Origin: Corythucha ciliata
Lineage: Eukaryota; Arthropoda; Insecta; Hemiptera; Tingidae
Length of the DNA stretch: 64,000 nucleotides
Reading direction: 5' to 3'
Assembly (NCBI GenBank): GCA_038030265.1
Contig: CM075939.1
Location: forward strand, 10,459,253 to 10,523,252
Position numbers and translations under genes: made by a program. The notes under the pieces are model-generated. The model did not search any database. It saw only the letters and a list, made by a program, of their open reading frames with translations, and was not told the DNA's origin. Below are positions 54,670 to 64,000 of the stretch, piece by piece (position 1 is the first letter of the stretch; each line of letters starts with the position of its first letter).

Positions 54670-55477
54670 CGCAGCAGTTTAATTAGTGAGAAAAATATAG
54701 TAGCGGATTGCCATATAACGGCTTTCCTATGATAGTGCGGGCGAGGGGGGGGGGTAAAGTAGAATAAGACGCAACTGTACAAGCGTTTAGCGCTATACGC
54801 TGGTATATCAGTGAAAAGGGTGTTGTGGGGGGGGGGCGAGTCTGCATTAAACGGGTTTCGTTTAATTAGCGTCATTTATTACGGCTTCCCGATGAAAACA
54901 ATTTAATTATTACTTAAACGAGAAAACACTGGAGAGAAAACTTCCCGCTCAGAGAGCGCATGAAAAAAAAAAAAAAAAAAAAAAAATTAAATTGGGAACT
55001 ATACGAGATTCTTTCCCTCGTTTATTCAGCACACGGTGGTTGTAAGATAGCGGAAAGGGGTGGGGGTGGGGGAGAAGCAAACACCCTCGCCATAACACGA
55101 TTAAGCGCTTGAGGATGAGTTTTCAACCCCCACAGTCGCTCTCTTTTCCCCAGTGAAAAACATTTTAACGGTTCCTTTTCCGCCGTTTCATCCATGGAAA
55201 TTGGAGCTGAGCTCCGGCACGGTGGGCGGAGCCCTAGTTTGGACACGGTTTAATGAGGGAAGAGGGGGGTCGGAGATTTTTTGGACGTTTCTTAGTTTTT
55301 TAATGGATGGGAAAGGGATCCGAATGTCTAGAAGAATTGAAGAATAAGGGAATTTCAACTCCTCTGTTTAAGCTTTAGGGGTGGGGGGGGGGGATCAGTT
55401 TTAGACACTAATCTCTCCTTTGATGCCGGCATGAGTATTATAGGGACGTCCGGGCCAAATAGGTCCATTTCGCGGAG
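54525..55477. other. Intronic or upstream sequence, no exon found
   Basis: The exon at 54524 starts mid-codon, so a preceding exon is required, but no in-phase candidate with splice sites was seen here. Contains a GTGTGTGTGTGAGAGAGAG tract (54640-54668) and A-, G- and C-runs. Confidence 0.5.
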
Positions 55478-55880
55478 CAGGGGCGTAGCCAGAACTTGAT
55501 CTCAGATGCACCAGAGACCTTGCCGCAAGAGAACTCGTAGTTCGTCTTCTCAGATATAGGCGCTTCAAATCGTCAAATTGGTCCCCCAGGAACTGATTTT
55601 TCATAAAAAGGGTCAGAAGCCGTCAAAAACTAACATTTCCTATGGAGAAATATCGTTTTAGCTTTCTATTAAGGATTTTCTGTCCAAAAACTGACAATGT
55701 TTTCCCCAGAAATATATTGATACTTGTAGTAAGGGTGTCCGACTTGTCAACGTCTTGCCTGGGAGACGTTAAAAAAACTGACATTTTTTTAACCCAAAAC
55801 TGAAGAATTTACTCCGAAACTGAACATTTCATTCCGAAAAAGACAATTTCACGCAATGGCCGACACTGAAAAAATCCCAC
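55478..55880 (+). repeat. Family D element, left part
   Basis: Starts CAGGGGCGTAGCCAG and is colinear with 12044-12430, including AAAACTGACAATGTTTTCCC. A few family D units follow before family A begins near 55893. Right end not found. Confidence 0.6.
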
Positions 55881-55892
55881 ACCGCACTGGCG

Positions 55893-57535
55893 GTCCGGGA
55901 CCTACACGTAAAGAGGCCTCAAACCTCTTAAGACCTTTTCCTTCCTTATTTTAGCCAAATTACCGCTATTTACACGCTTATGCCAAGTTTAAGCCGCGAA
56001 TATATCACCATTTTAGCCGCGAATGAGTGCTTTTTGACAAAACTCGACTAGCAATAAATTAGCGCTAAATCTACATTTTGGCCGCGTGTAACGTTTTTAT
56101 CAATTTCAGCCGCGGATTACCGAGTATCCCCCCCCCTCCCAAATAGCCATAAATTTGCGCTTTTTCTTAACTTTAGCAGCAAAGTAGCGTTTTTATCCTG
56201 TGAATTAGCGATGTTTCTAAATTTTCCTCGAGTTGGACTTTTCCTCAACTTATTTACATACAGATTAGGGATTGTTTTTTTGGCAGGGGCCAGGAAATTA
56301 GCAATTTACTCAGATTGAGCTGAAAAATAGCGGGGTTTTCTAATCATTTTTCTACAAATTAGCATTTTTTGTTCACCACATTATACACGTAATCTATAGA
56401 TTAGCAATTTTTCTCAATTATAGCCGCGAATTAGCGCTTTTTCTCAATTTTAGCAGCATACTAGCGTTTCTATCTTATAAAATTAGCGAATTTTGTTAAT
56501 TTTAGCCACGAATTGGCTTTTTCCGATGTTATAGCTGCAAATTGACAATTTTTCCATTTTTGACAGCGAACTAACACTTTTTTTTTTTTTTTTAATTTAG
56601 GCTGATAATGAACCTTTCTCGTAATTTTAGCCCATAGTTTATAGTTTTGTTTTACTTTTAGCTATAGTAGATTAGCGCTTCTTCTCAGTGTTTTGTTGTT
56701 ATTACTGTTGTTTTTGTGTTTGTTTGTTTTTTTCTTGTAGCCACGAATTTGCCGTTTTTCTCAATTTTAGCTACAGAGTTGCCCTCGGAAGGCGCGTATT
56801 TAAATTAGTAATTTTGACACGTACTTTATCCGCAAATTAGTAATTTTCCTTAATTTTATCAGCGCAGTAGTGTTTCTATCGCTTACGGTAGCGATTTTCC
56901 TCCACTTCAGCCACGAATTAGAGTTTTCCTCATTTTCTGCTGCAGATAAGCCATTTTTCCAATTTTAATAAAAGCCAAATTTGCACTTTTTCTCAATTTG
57001 ACCTGAAAATTTTTGCGAAGCTTTTTTCTAATTTTAGCCGCGCTAATTAGTGATTTGTTTGATTTTAGCCGCTCGATTTTGTAGATTTTAGCCCCGCACA
57101 AGCAATTTTTTTTCTACTTTCTACTACGAATTTGCGTTTTCTCAATTTTAGCCGCGAATTAGTGATTTTTTTGTCATTTTTATTCGCGAATTGACGTTTT
57201 TCCTCAACATTATCTGGAAGTCAGCGATTTTTCTGAAATTCAGCAGTAAAATAGCGTTTTATGCTAATTGTGCAGTGAATTAGCATCTGTTCTCTTTTTT
57301 TTTTTATATGGGAAAGGGCGATTTTACGCAATTTCTGTTGTGAAATTTGATATTTCTGCCCAATTTTAACCAGAAGTAGGGTTTTTTTTTTACTTGTGCA
57401 GCCTTGAATTAGTAGCGCGTATTCTCAGTTTTAGCCCCGGGCTTGCTCGGCACAAAAACAAAACTTTTGCGTTGATTTCTACATTTTAGCCGTTTAATGG
57501 CCTCCATGACCACGAATAATCAGCGCACACAGTAC
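55893..57535 (+). repeat. Family A element, interrupted copy
   Basis: Begins with CACTGGCGGTCCGGGACC, resembling the CAGTGGCGGACC end at 4068. It shares GAGGCCTCAA and the AATAGCCATAAATTTGCGC block with other copies. About 1.4 kb of degenerate family A units follow, up to the start of the 3' module (ATGGCCTCCATG near 57497), where a second, inverted family A element has inserted. Confidence 0.7.
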
Positions 57536-57543
57536 ACAGTGAG

Positions 57544-59828
57544 CAGGGGCGTAGGTAAGAGGGGAATATATGGGGATAGATCCCCCCCCCCCCCCGAGAG
57601 CAACAAGTATACGAATGAAGAGACACTAGTACCCTAACGAAGAGCTCCATAAAATCTCCAAAAATGAGCGTTTCACGTTGAAGTTTGGTTTAGCAGATTT
57701 TCTGGACTTGAATCAGCCCGAAAAGGTCCGAGAACGTCCAGCTTTTTCCTTAGACTTCAGACCCAACGCAGTAGTGTACGCCCCGGACCCTCTATCAGAA
57801 AAAAATCGGTAATATTCCGTGCTACAACTGCTAAAAAGCGCAGATTCGTGGTCTCGCGATGCAACTTCCAGACTAAAATTCGGTACATGGAGGCCATTCT
57901 ACGAATAAATTGTGGAAATGAACGTAAAAGCGTTGCATTTGGGCTAACCCCGCGGTTAATACTGAGAAAACACGCTATAATAATGACAAATAAAAGACGC
58001 TTTCAGGTTAAAATAGGTCAAAAATGGCAAATTCACAACTGAAATGGCGTAAAATCGCCCATTCGCGTATGAAAAAGGGAATAAGATGCTGAATAGCCGC
58101 AAAATTAAAAACGTTAATTTTCAGTTCAAATTGGGAAAAGTGCTAATTCTCAGTTAAAATGGAAAAAAATGCTTATTTGCAGCTTAAATTGAGTCAAACG
58201 CCAATTCTTGGCAAAAATTGACAAAACTCGGTAGGTAATGCACGGGTTGGAGACGCTACCACGCTGCTAAAATTTAGAAAAAGCGAAAATTCGCAGCTAA
58301 AATTGAGAAACATCACTAATTCTCGAATTAAGTGTCGTGAAATTTATAATTTAAAAATGATGATTTTTTGACATAAATGGATCGATAGATGTACATTTCT
58401 TAGATTTATAAGTTAAATTCGCACCTTCTAAAGGCATTTTTGTGGCTAAAATTCAGAGAAATGGCAAATTCATGCATGGCTGTAGTATAACGTTAAAAAA
58501 TACGCTAATTCACGGCTGGAACTAAAAAGAAGCAATAATCAATAGCTATAAAAGTTATATAAAATTGCTAATGCGGTGGTAAAATGTGAAAGCCGCTAAT
58601 TTGCGGATAATATTTCTAACGTGTCAGTTACTAAGAGTATAAGTCAAAAAATTGAAGTTTTCAAGAGAGCATTCCAAACTTTTCAATTTAAATAAAACCC
58701 AATCAATACTGTTAGGTACAAGTCCTCTTAGGAATAGGAATTCGGTTTTTTTCGTGACTTATACTCTTGAGAACAGAAGAGTAGAGGCAGGCCGTCAAGC
58801 TGAGTGCAAGAACGGAAAATGGCTAATTTTTGACTTATACTCGTAGTAACTGACACGATAGATTTAGAAAATAAAATAATCGGCTGGCCAAACAAAGGCC
58901 AAATAAATAAAGGTTGGTCAAAATTAAGAGAAAGGTTAATTTCAAGCCTAAAAATTATTGAGAAAATTCCTAATTCGCGGCTAAAAATGGAAAAAATCAC
59001 CAATCTACCGCTAAAATTGGGACAAACGCCAATTTGTGACTGAAATTGAGAAAATTCGCTAATTCACAGGTTTGAAACGCTACGACGCGCCGCCGCTACA
59101 ATTAAAAAAAAGCGCTAATTCGCGGTTTAAATTGACAAAAATTCTTATTTGCGCCAAAAACTGAATATACGCCAATTTGTGGATTCTGAAGGCAACTTTT
59201 CAGGCTGAAATGGAAAAAAAAAAGCGAACATTTGTGGCAATAGGTGAAGAAACCGCTAATTTGCGAGTAAACTGAGAATAGTCGCTCATGCATTTTGGTG
59301 AACCAAAAAAATCCTAATTCGTGGAAATTCCCCCTATTTTGCGGCTAATATTGAGGAAAACACTTAAGAAAAACGTTCATTTCCAGCTGAAACTGAGAAA
59401 GGACTAATCCCCTGGTAAAAAAATTTAAAAAATCGGTAATATTCTGCTAAAATTGAGGAAAACGCCAAAACTCTTGGATAATTAAGAAACATTGCTCACG
59501 TGATAAAAACGATACTTTGCTGCTTAAGTTGAGAAAATGCGCAAATTCATGGCTATGGGAGGGGGTGGGGCAAAACCGCTAATGTGCGGCTGAAATTGAG
59601 GCGAACGATACACTCGGCCAAAATTGAGAAAAGCGCTATTTTGCGGGTAGAGTCCAAAAATCGCCCTTAACTGAGAGATTGAGGCTATGATGAGGCCAGC
59701 AAGATGTCCAGATTCAAGAGTGTGCTGGCTGGGTGGAATGATGACTAAAATGTGAAATTACCCCCCTTCCCTTTACGAGATTTCAATCTGATCCCCCCCT
59801 CTAGGACAAATTCCTACCTACGCCACTG
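57544..59828 (-). mobile_element. Complete family A hAT-like non-autonomous element
   Basis: 2,285 bp. Ends are CAGGGGCGTAGGTAAGAGG at 57544 and, inverted from 59828, CAGTGGCGTAGGTAGGAA. Flanking 8-bp sequences ACAGTGAG (57536-57543) and ATAGTGAG (59829-59836) match at seven of eight positions. Read on the minus strand it is colinear with 23910-26113. Most of the body is degenerate family A units. It encodes no transposase. It is itself interrupted by the MITE at 58616-58861. Confidence 0.8.
58616..58861. mobile_element. MITE with about 35-bp terminal inverted repeats
   Basis: 246 bp. The left end begins CTAACGTGTCAGTTACTAAG and the right end, inverted, CTATCGTGTCAGTTACTACG; both continue into GAGTATAAGTCAAAAA or nearly so. 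ATTT flanks both sides (58612-58615, 58862-58865), and the related element at 24-26 kb has a single ATTT at the empty site near 25020. The interior has no coding frame. Superfamily not assigned. Confidence 0.85.
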
Positions 59829-59836
59829 ATAGTGAG

Positions 59837-60600
59837 GGCTATACGTTAAAATTTTACTTTTAGGATAAAATAGCCAGTTTTTTAGCTAACGAAAATTGGT
59901 AGTTTCACATCAAAACTGAATGTTTTACCCCTAAAATTCTATATTTTACTCCAAAACTGAATATTTCACACCCTAAACTGACGTTTACCCCAAAACGGAT
60001 GATTTTAAGACTCGGTCTTGAAAAGTCTGACGATTTCAACACAAAATTGACAATTGCACCACAATACTGACGATTTGTTCCCAAATGAGACGATATTACA
60101 CAAAAACGAACGAACGCCAAAGCTGAACGTGTTACCCCAAACGATGTCGCTACAAAACTGGCGATTTTGTCCCCTAAAATGTTACAGTTTCACCTCAAAA
60201 TTGAATATTTTAACCCGAAAATATTGCCCGGTTTATTTTACCCTGCATAGAACTTTGTTTCAACCGATAAAAGAAGGTTTTACTTTAAAAGTAATGTTTT
60301 TACTCCCAACCTGAAGTGTTCTTCCAAATATTTCACTACAAAAACCGACCATTTTGCCCCGAAAAATCACGGTTTTAACCTAAAATCTTATGATGTCATT
60401 GAAAAAACTCACGTTACATTCCTAAACTGTCATTTTAACCTTATAACTGGTGGTTAATTCCACGCCAAAAGTGATAGATTTACACCAAAACTGACGTCCC
60501 CTCAAAACAACACAAAAATGGTGATATTAGGGCAAAATAGCGGTTTTAGAAAATTGTGATTTTTGTATAAAACTGCTCATTTTATCACCAAGCTGTCGAT
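59837..60600 (+). repeat. Family D array
   Basis: About 25 units such as AAAACTGACGATTTTACCCC, TTTCACACCCTAAACTGACG, strongly diverged. No gene; short open frames are repeat translations. Confidence 0.65.
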
Positions 60601-60855
60601 TTTAGATTTGGGAGATGCGTAATCCGAGAAATTGAGGTTTCAGTGAGTTAGACCTGCAGACATTTGTTCAAAGACAAATTCGCATAATTGAGTTTTAATG
60701 CTAAATTTGCGAGACAAATTTGCTATTTAGTTGAGTGAGATCTGCAAAAATATATTTTCAGGTCGGAAAAAATCCTCGAAAAAAATTTATTTGTGAGAAA
60801 ACTTCGAGAAATGGTTTTTTAGTGAGCGTTAACTTAACAAAATGTGGCGACCCTG
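60600..60855 (+). repeat. Family E array with inverted CAGGGTCGCCACATTTT end
   Basis: Six or seven degenerate units ending in AAAATGTGGCGACCCTG at 60855, the inverse of the end at 22947 and 29343. This end overlaps a possible LTR end of the neighbouring Ty3 element, so its ownership is unresolved. Confidence 0.5.
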
Positions 60856-62695
60856 AAGGATTCGGGCATTCCGATGGTATCTAGGGGAAGGCAGCTGTAA
60901 TAAAGAAACCTTGAGAAGTTAAGGTTTTAATCAACATAAAATTTTAGGGAAAGACTGAGATGTATACGCACACATGTGACCTAATTTCATGACATTCTTC
61001 CCCGGTTCATTACTCTCGAACGTAGTCTTCCAATTACTTGGGTGGTCGTCTTATACGTGAAGACCGCCTCAAAGTAATTTTTGGCGAGTAAGACAGTTTG
61101 CCAGATGATCCCGTTGTAACGCTCGCATTGGCCATTGCCCCTTGCATTATATGGAGTCGTCCGGCTGGAGGCGATGTTCATACCTTCTAGGAACTGTTTC
61201 AGTTCCCTCGACATTAAGGGATGGCCCTCTGTCCGAGTGGATGTGCATTGGAGTACCGAAAACGCTTAAAGAGTTGGCGAAGACATTTGATAATAGTGCC
61301 GCAAGTCATATCAAGGCACGGGTACGCAAAAGGAAACCTTGAGTATTCGTTTATGACTGTGAGGATGTATTTATTCTGAGTTGTTGACGGGAGAGGGCCT
61401 TTGAAATCTATGCTCAGTCTTTCAAACGGACGAGTGTGCCTCCAAATTTTAGGAACCTGGATTTTATTTCCGCGCAAATTCTACAAGAATTAGTGACTTG
61501 CCTGATGTCATCCACTGAATGCTGTAAGTTTTTTGCTTCTGACCCAGTGGTTCATTCTTGTGATTCCAGGGTGGCATAGTTTATTGTGAATTTCTTGAAG
61601 ATCCCGAAAACTTGGGGCAGCTGAGCAAAATCTTGACAAGGCGTCGGCCACAGTTTTATTTTTTCCAGGCCTGTAAATAATGTCATACGTATAGTTGGAT
61701 AAATCTAAGCGCCACCTCATAATTTTGTCGTTTTTGATTTTTCCGAAAGAATTTGAGTTGAACATGAACGAAACTGATTTTTGATCTGTTATGACGGTGA
61801 AATGGCGGCCTATAAGACATTGGCGCCATTTCCTGAGAGCTTCGACTAACGCGCCCACTTCTTGTTCTATTGCGGTGTGATTTTGCTCTGATTTTGATAA
61901 TTTTCTTGAAAAGAACGCGACGGTCTTTCATTTTGCGATAAAATAGCGCCGATGGCGACGTCTGATGCATCGGTCTCAACCACGAATGGAACGTCACTGA
62001 GAATAGGAGTCATGGCGCTGTCATTTTTCAAGTCGTTGAATGCAGAGATTGCAGCAGGGGATAGAGGAAAGTATTGAATTCGAAAGAGGATGGATTTTCT
62101 CAGAAAACGATTTTATCCACTTAGCGTAATGAGCGAATAGACCAACGGTTCGTTTCAAATATGGTAAATTAGTAAGCACTGGTAATTCCATGAGGGACTT
62201 CATTCGATTAGGGTCCGGATAACCCAGAAGTTTGATTTTTATTGTTCCAAAGACAGATTTATCATTATTAACGGTAAGTCCATACTTTTTAACAGCGCCC
62301 ATGAATTTTTGAAGATTTCTATCGTGTTCTTCTTTTGTTTTTCCTCCAATCCACTCGTCATCCAAGTAGGCGGAGGTATCTACCAAATTTTCCGCGTCAA
62401 TAATTGCATCGATTTTTCTCTGAAAAGCTGCTACGCCGTTACTGTAAGCCCAAAACTAATTCTGCAACTTTGATAAAGTTTGCCACACGCTTCGAAGGCA
62501 GTGTATGGACGATCTTCTTCCGGCAGCTTCATTTACTAACTCATCAATTCTTGGCAAAGTGTAGGCGTCGAGGAGGGTAAAACGATTGATTGTAGTCAAT
62601 TACCATACGTTTTCGATTATTTTCATTGTGGGTTACGAGAACCTGAGCTCTGTCATAGTCATGTGGAAATGGCTTTGCTATTAATTTATCGTTTT
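60843..62695 (-). mobile_element. Ty3-type LTR retrotransposon remnant, minus strand
   Basis: Pol runs right to left: RT (about 62690-62021), RNase H (61997-61683), integrase (61640-60990). After integrase the minus strand has a purine tract CCGGGGAAGAA followed by TGTCATGAAATTAGG at 60994, a convincing polypurine tract and LTR start. A TG...CA LTR of 152 bp (60994-60843) is possible, but its end coincides with a repeat-family end. The 5' part of pol and gag are cut off by a copia insertion at 62696. Confidence 0.75.
60987..62690 (-). pseudogene. Ty3 pol: RT, RNase H, integrase with several frameshifts
   Basis: Pieces on the minus strand: RT with THNENNRKRMVIDYNQS near 62600, the catalytic block TSAYLDDEWIGG (near 62370) and LTVNNDKSVF; RNase H with FTVITDQKSVSFMF and IIYRPGKNKTVADALSRF; the integrase zinc region ELHNKLCHPG-like at 61590; and the core with LSIDFKGPLP (first Asp), a HSDRGPS block around 61220 and NARGNGQCERYNG (catalytic Glu). 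At least five frameshifts. The YLDD residues are present. Dead copy. Confidence 0.8.
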
Positions 62696-62812
62696 TGTTA
62701 ATTGCTCACATGTTTATATTTTTCCCCTTTTCAGTCTTTGTTTTGACTTGTAACAATTCATTTTATTAAAATGACTTTTCGTTAAAGACCTTTGATTTAC
62801 CCAAAATTAACA
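62696..62812 (+). repeat. Copia 5' LTR
   Basis: 117 bp from TGTTAATT to AATTAACA, a perfect 8-bp inverted end of TG...CA type, immediately followed by the primer-binding site. Short for a copia LTR, so the left boundary should be checked against the 3' LTR outside the window. Confidence 0.65.
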
Positions 62813-62822
62813 GGTTATGGGC
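62813..62822 (+). other. Copia primer-binding site
   Basis: GGTTATGGGC directly after the LTR, as in Drosophila copia, where a half-molecule of initiator tRNA-Met primes reverse transcription. Confidence 0.7.
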
Positions 62823-62887
62823 TGTAAGTGCGCGTAATTTCATTGCAAAAAATCTAAATTTCGCGTTAAAAGTCTTTTTTTTTCGAA

Positions 62888-64000
62888 ATGAATGGTCCTT
62901 TCGTTTTGCCTCAGTTGTCACCGGACAACTTTAATAATTGGAAATTTCGTGTTGCCTCTATATTGGAAGAAAGGCAAGTACACTATGTCTTAAACTCGAC
63001 ATATGAGGACATTCAGGGCCAAGAAAGAAAGGAAAAGTTCACGCAGAACGACGCAAAAGCACGAGCTACAATAATACAATGCATTTCGGACAAGCATTTG
63101 GACCTAGTAAAGGATGCTAAGACAGCTCAAGAAATGATGCAAGCCCTCGAAAATGTTTTTCAAAGGAAAAGTGTGTTCACCAAGCTAACTCTCAAGAAGA
63201 AACTCCTTACATTGAAGTGTGGAATAAACGAAAAGTTGGAAGACTATTTTCTACATTTTGACTCGATCATACGGGAATTGGAAAACGTGGGAAGCAAGCT
63301 GGAAGAATCGGACAAGGTATGCCACCTACTTTTGTCCCTTAACGACAATTTTGAAAATGTCATCACAGCCATTGAAACATTGAATACCGAGATAACAATG
63401 GATTTTGTAAAATCACGACTACTAGACGAGGAATTGAAATTATCCACCAGGAACCGAAAAATATCAAACGATGCTGATGAAGTTGGCTTTAGAGCTCAAT
63501 CTCAATCGTGCTTTGAATGTGGAGACCCATCCCATTTTAAAAAGGACTGTCCCAAACTTCTTTACAATTTCAGACAAGGAGTGGCACGAGGTCAAAGGGG
63601 TCAGTTTTCGACCAGAGGTCGAAGAGGATTCAGAGGTTATGGCCGTGGAGGACAAGGCAAAGCTTTCGTCAGTGATGTTTGTTTCGTCGCTTTGAATTGC
63701 GGTGATGGACCGCTAAAAGAAAATTCGTTCATCCTTGACTCTGGTGCTACTCATCATATGGTGAAAAGTGATCTTGAACCACTCATGACAGACGTAACCG
63801 TTTTGGATCACGCTGTCAAAATAAGGATCGCTAATGGTTCTACATTAATCGCCACTAAAAAAGGTAATCTTCATCTACACTGCCAAAATCGTACCGTAAA
63901 TTTGGAAGCCTTATTGGTGCAAGGATTAAAACACAATCTCCTAGCTGCTTCAGAGATAACTAGTCGCGGGCATAAAATAATCATGCAAGAAAAACAGTCG
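62888..64000 (+). CDS. Copia gag-protease (start of polyprotein), intact to window edge
   Basis: 371 codons without a stop from ATG 62888. A UBN2-type gag domain covers roughly residues 5-190 (FNNWKFRVASILEE near the start, LTLKKKLLTLKCG and EDYFLHFDSIIRELE in the middle). A zinc knuckle CFECGDPSHFKKDC begins at residue 208, followed by an Arg/Gly-rich RNA-binding stretch (RGRRGFRGYGRGG). The protease active site FILDSGATHH has its Asp at residue 284. The unbroken frame contrasts with every other retroelement here and marks this as the youngest or least decayed. Gag packages the RNA and the protease cleaves the polyprotein; integrase and RT are expected to the right. Confidence 0.9.
   Translation, partial: MNGPFVLPQLSPDNFNNWKFRVASILEERQVHYVLNSTYEDIQGQERKEKFTQNDAKARATIIQCISDKHLDLVKDAKTAQEMMQALENVFQRKSVFTKLTLKKKLLTLKCGINEKLEDYFLHFDSIIRELENVGSKLEESDKVCHLLLSLNDNFENVITAIETLNTEITMDFVKSRLLDEELKLSTRNRKISNDADEVGFRAQSQSCFECGDPSHFKKDCPKLLYNFRQGVARGQRGQFSTRGRRGFRGYGRGGQGKAFVSDVCFVALNCGDGPLKENSFILDSGATHHMVKSDLEPLMTDVTVLDHAVKIRIANGSTLIATKKGNLHLHCQNRTVNLEALLVQGLKHNLLAASEITSRGHKIIMQEKQS

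Larger units (their letters stand above)
62696..64000 (+). mobile_element. Ty1/copia retrotransposon, 5' part
   Basis: A short LTR (62696-62812), a primer-binding site, a short leader and an uninterrupted gag-protease frame running off the right edge. It is inserted in the minus-strand Ty3 RT. The 3' half lies outside the window. Confidence 0.85.

Noticed and set aside
60843..60994. Firm call of a 152-bp Ty3 LTR
   Set aside because: The start after a polypurine tract is convincing, but the proposed end is also the terminus of a family E repeat seen at 22947 and 29343, so the end was left open.

Overview
The window is eukaryotic and almost certainly arthropod, most likely insect. Genes are split by short GT-AG introns, an EcKinase/CHK-like kinase gene is present, and the retroelements are insect-type (Jockey and R1-like LINEs, BEL/Pao, Ty3, copia with a tRNA-Met half-molecule primer site). 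The species cannot be read from the sequence. Most of the 64 kb is transposable-element DNA in several nested layers.

Host genes. (1) A multi-PDZ protein of PTPN13/FRMPD2 type lies on the minus strand. Ten exons that join in phase run from 54524 down to 28755: two PDZ domains, a Ser/Gly/Asp-rich linker, a third PDZ, then a stop. Upstream exons lie beyond about 54.5 kb or outside the window. (2) An ecdysteroid-kinase-like gene on the plus strand (four exons, 392 aa) occurs twice, at 20163-21541 and 26582-27953. A near-identical segmental duplication (19584-23909 and 26004-31400) carries the kinase gene, the last two exons of the PDZ gene convergent to it, and a decayed retroelement block. The PDZ gene therefore has two identical sets of terminal exons.

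Mobile DNA from left to right: a Ty3 pol remnant cut by the left edge (1-2100); a mirrored repeat (2245-2960); a PHD-finger ORF (5056-5556) next to a LINE with both ORFs (5560-9080); long fields of degenerate 20-40 bp tandem repeats (9.1-19 kb); the duplicated block; an R1-like LINE on the minus strand (30450-32935); foldback elements (34.8 kb); a Jockey LINE (35955-38699 and 48100-49103) split by a BEL/Pao element (38700-48099), which is itself split by a hAT-like element full of tandem repeats (39461-42057); the PDZ exons (49.4-54.5 kb); two tandem-repeat elements in inverted nesting (55.9-59.8 kb); a minus-strand Ty3 remnant (60.9-62.7 kb); and a copia element with an open gag-protease frame that runs off the right edge (62696-64000).

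The most unusual signal is the set of degenerate short tandem-repeat families. I name them A to E by unit: A CAATTTTAGCCGCGAATTAG; B GCGCGAATGGTCAGTTTTGC; C AAAATTGACAATTTCCTCAT; D AAAACTGACGATTTTACCCC; E AAATTGGTTTTTGAAAGAGC. They recur in both orientations and fill roughly a quarter of the window. Two of these blocks can be closed as complete insertions with CAGKGGCGTR-type inverted ends and 8-bp target duplications, the signature of hAT-superfamily elements. The arrays therefore appear to be the body of non-autonomous DNA transposons rather than local satellite DNA.
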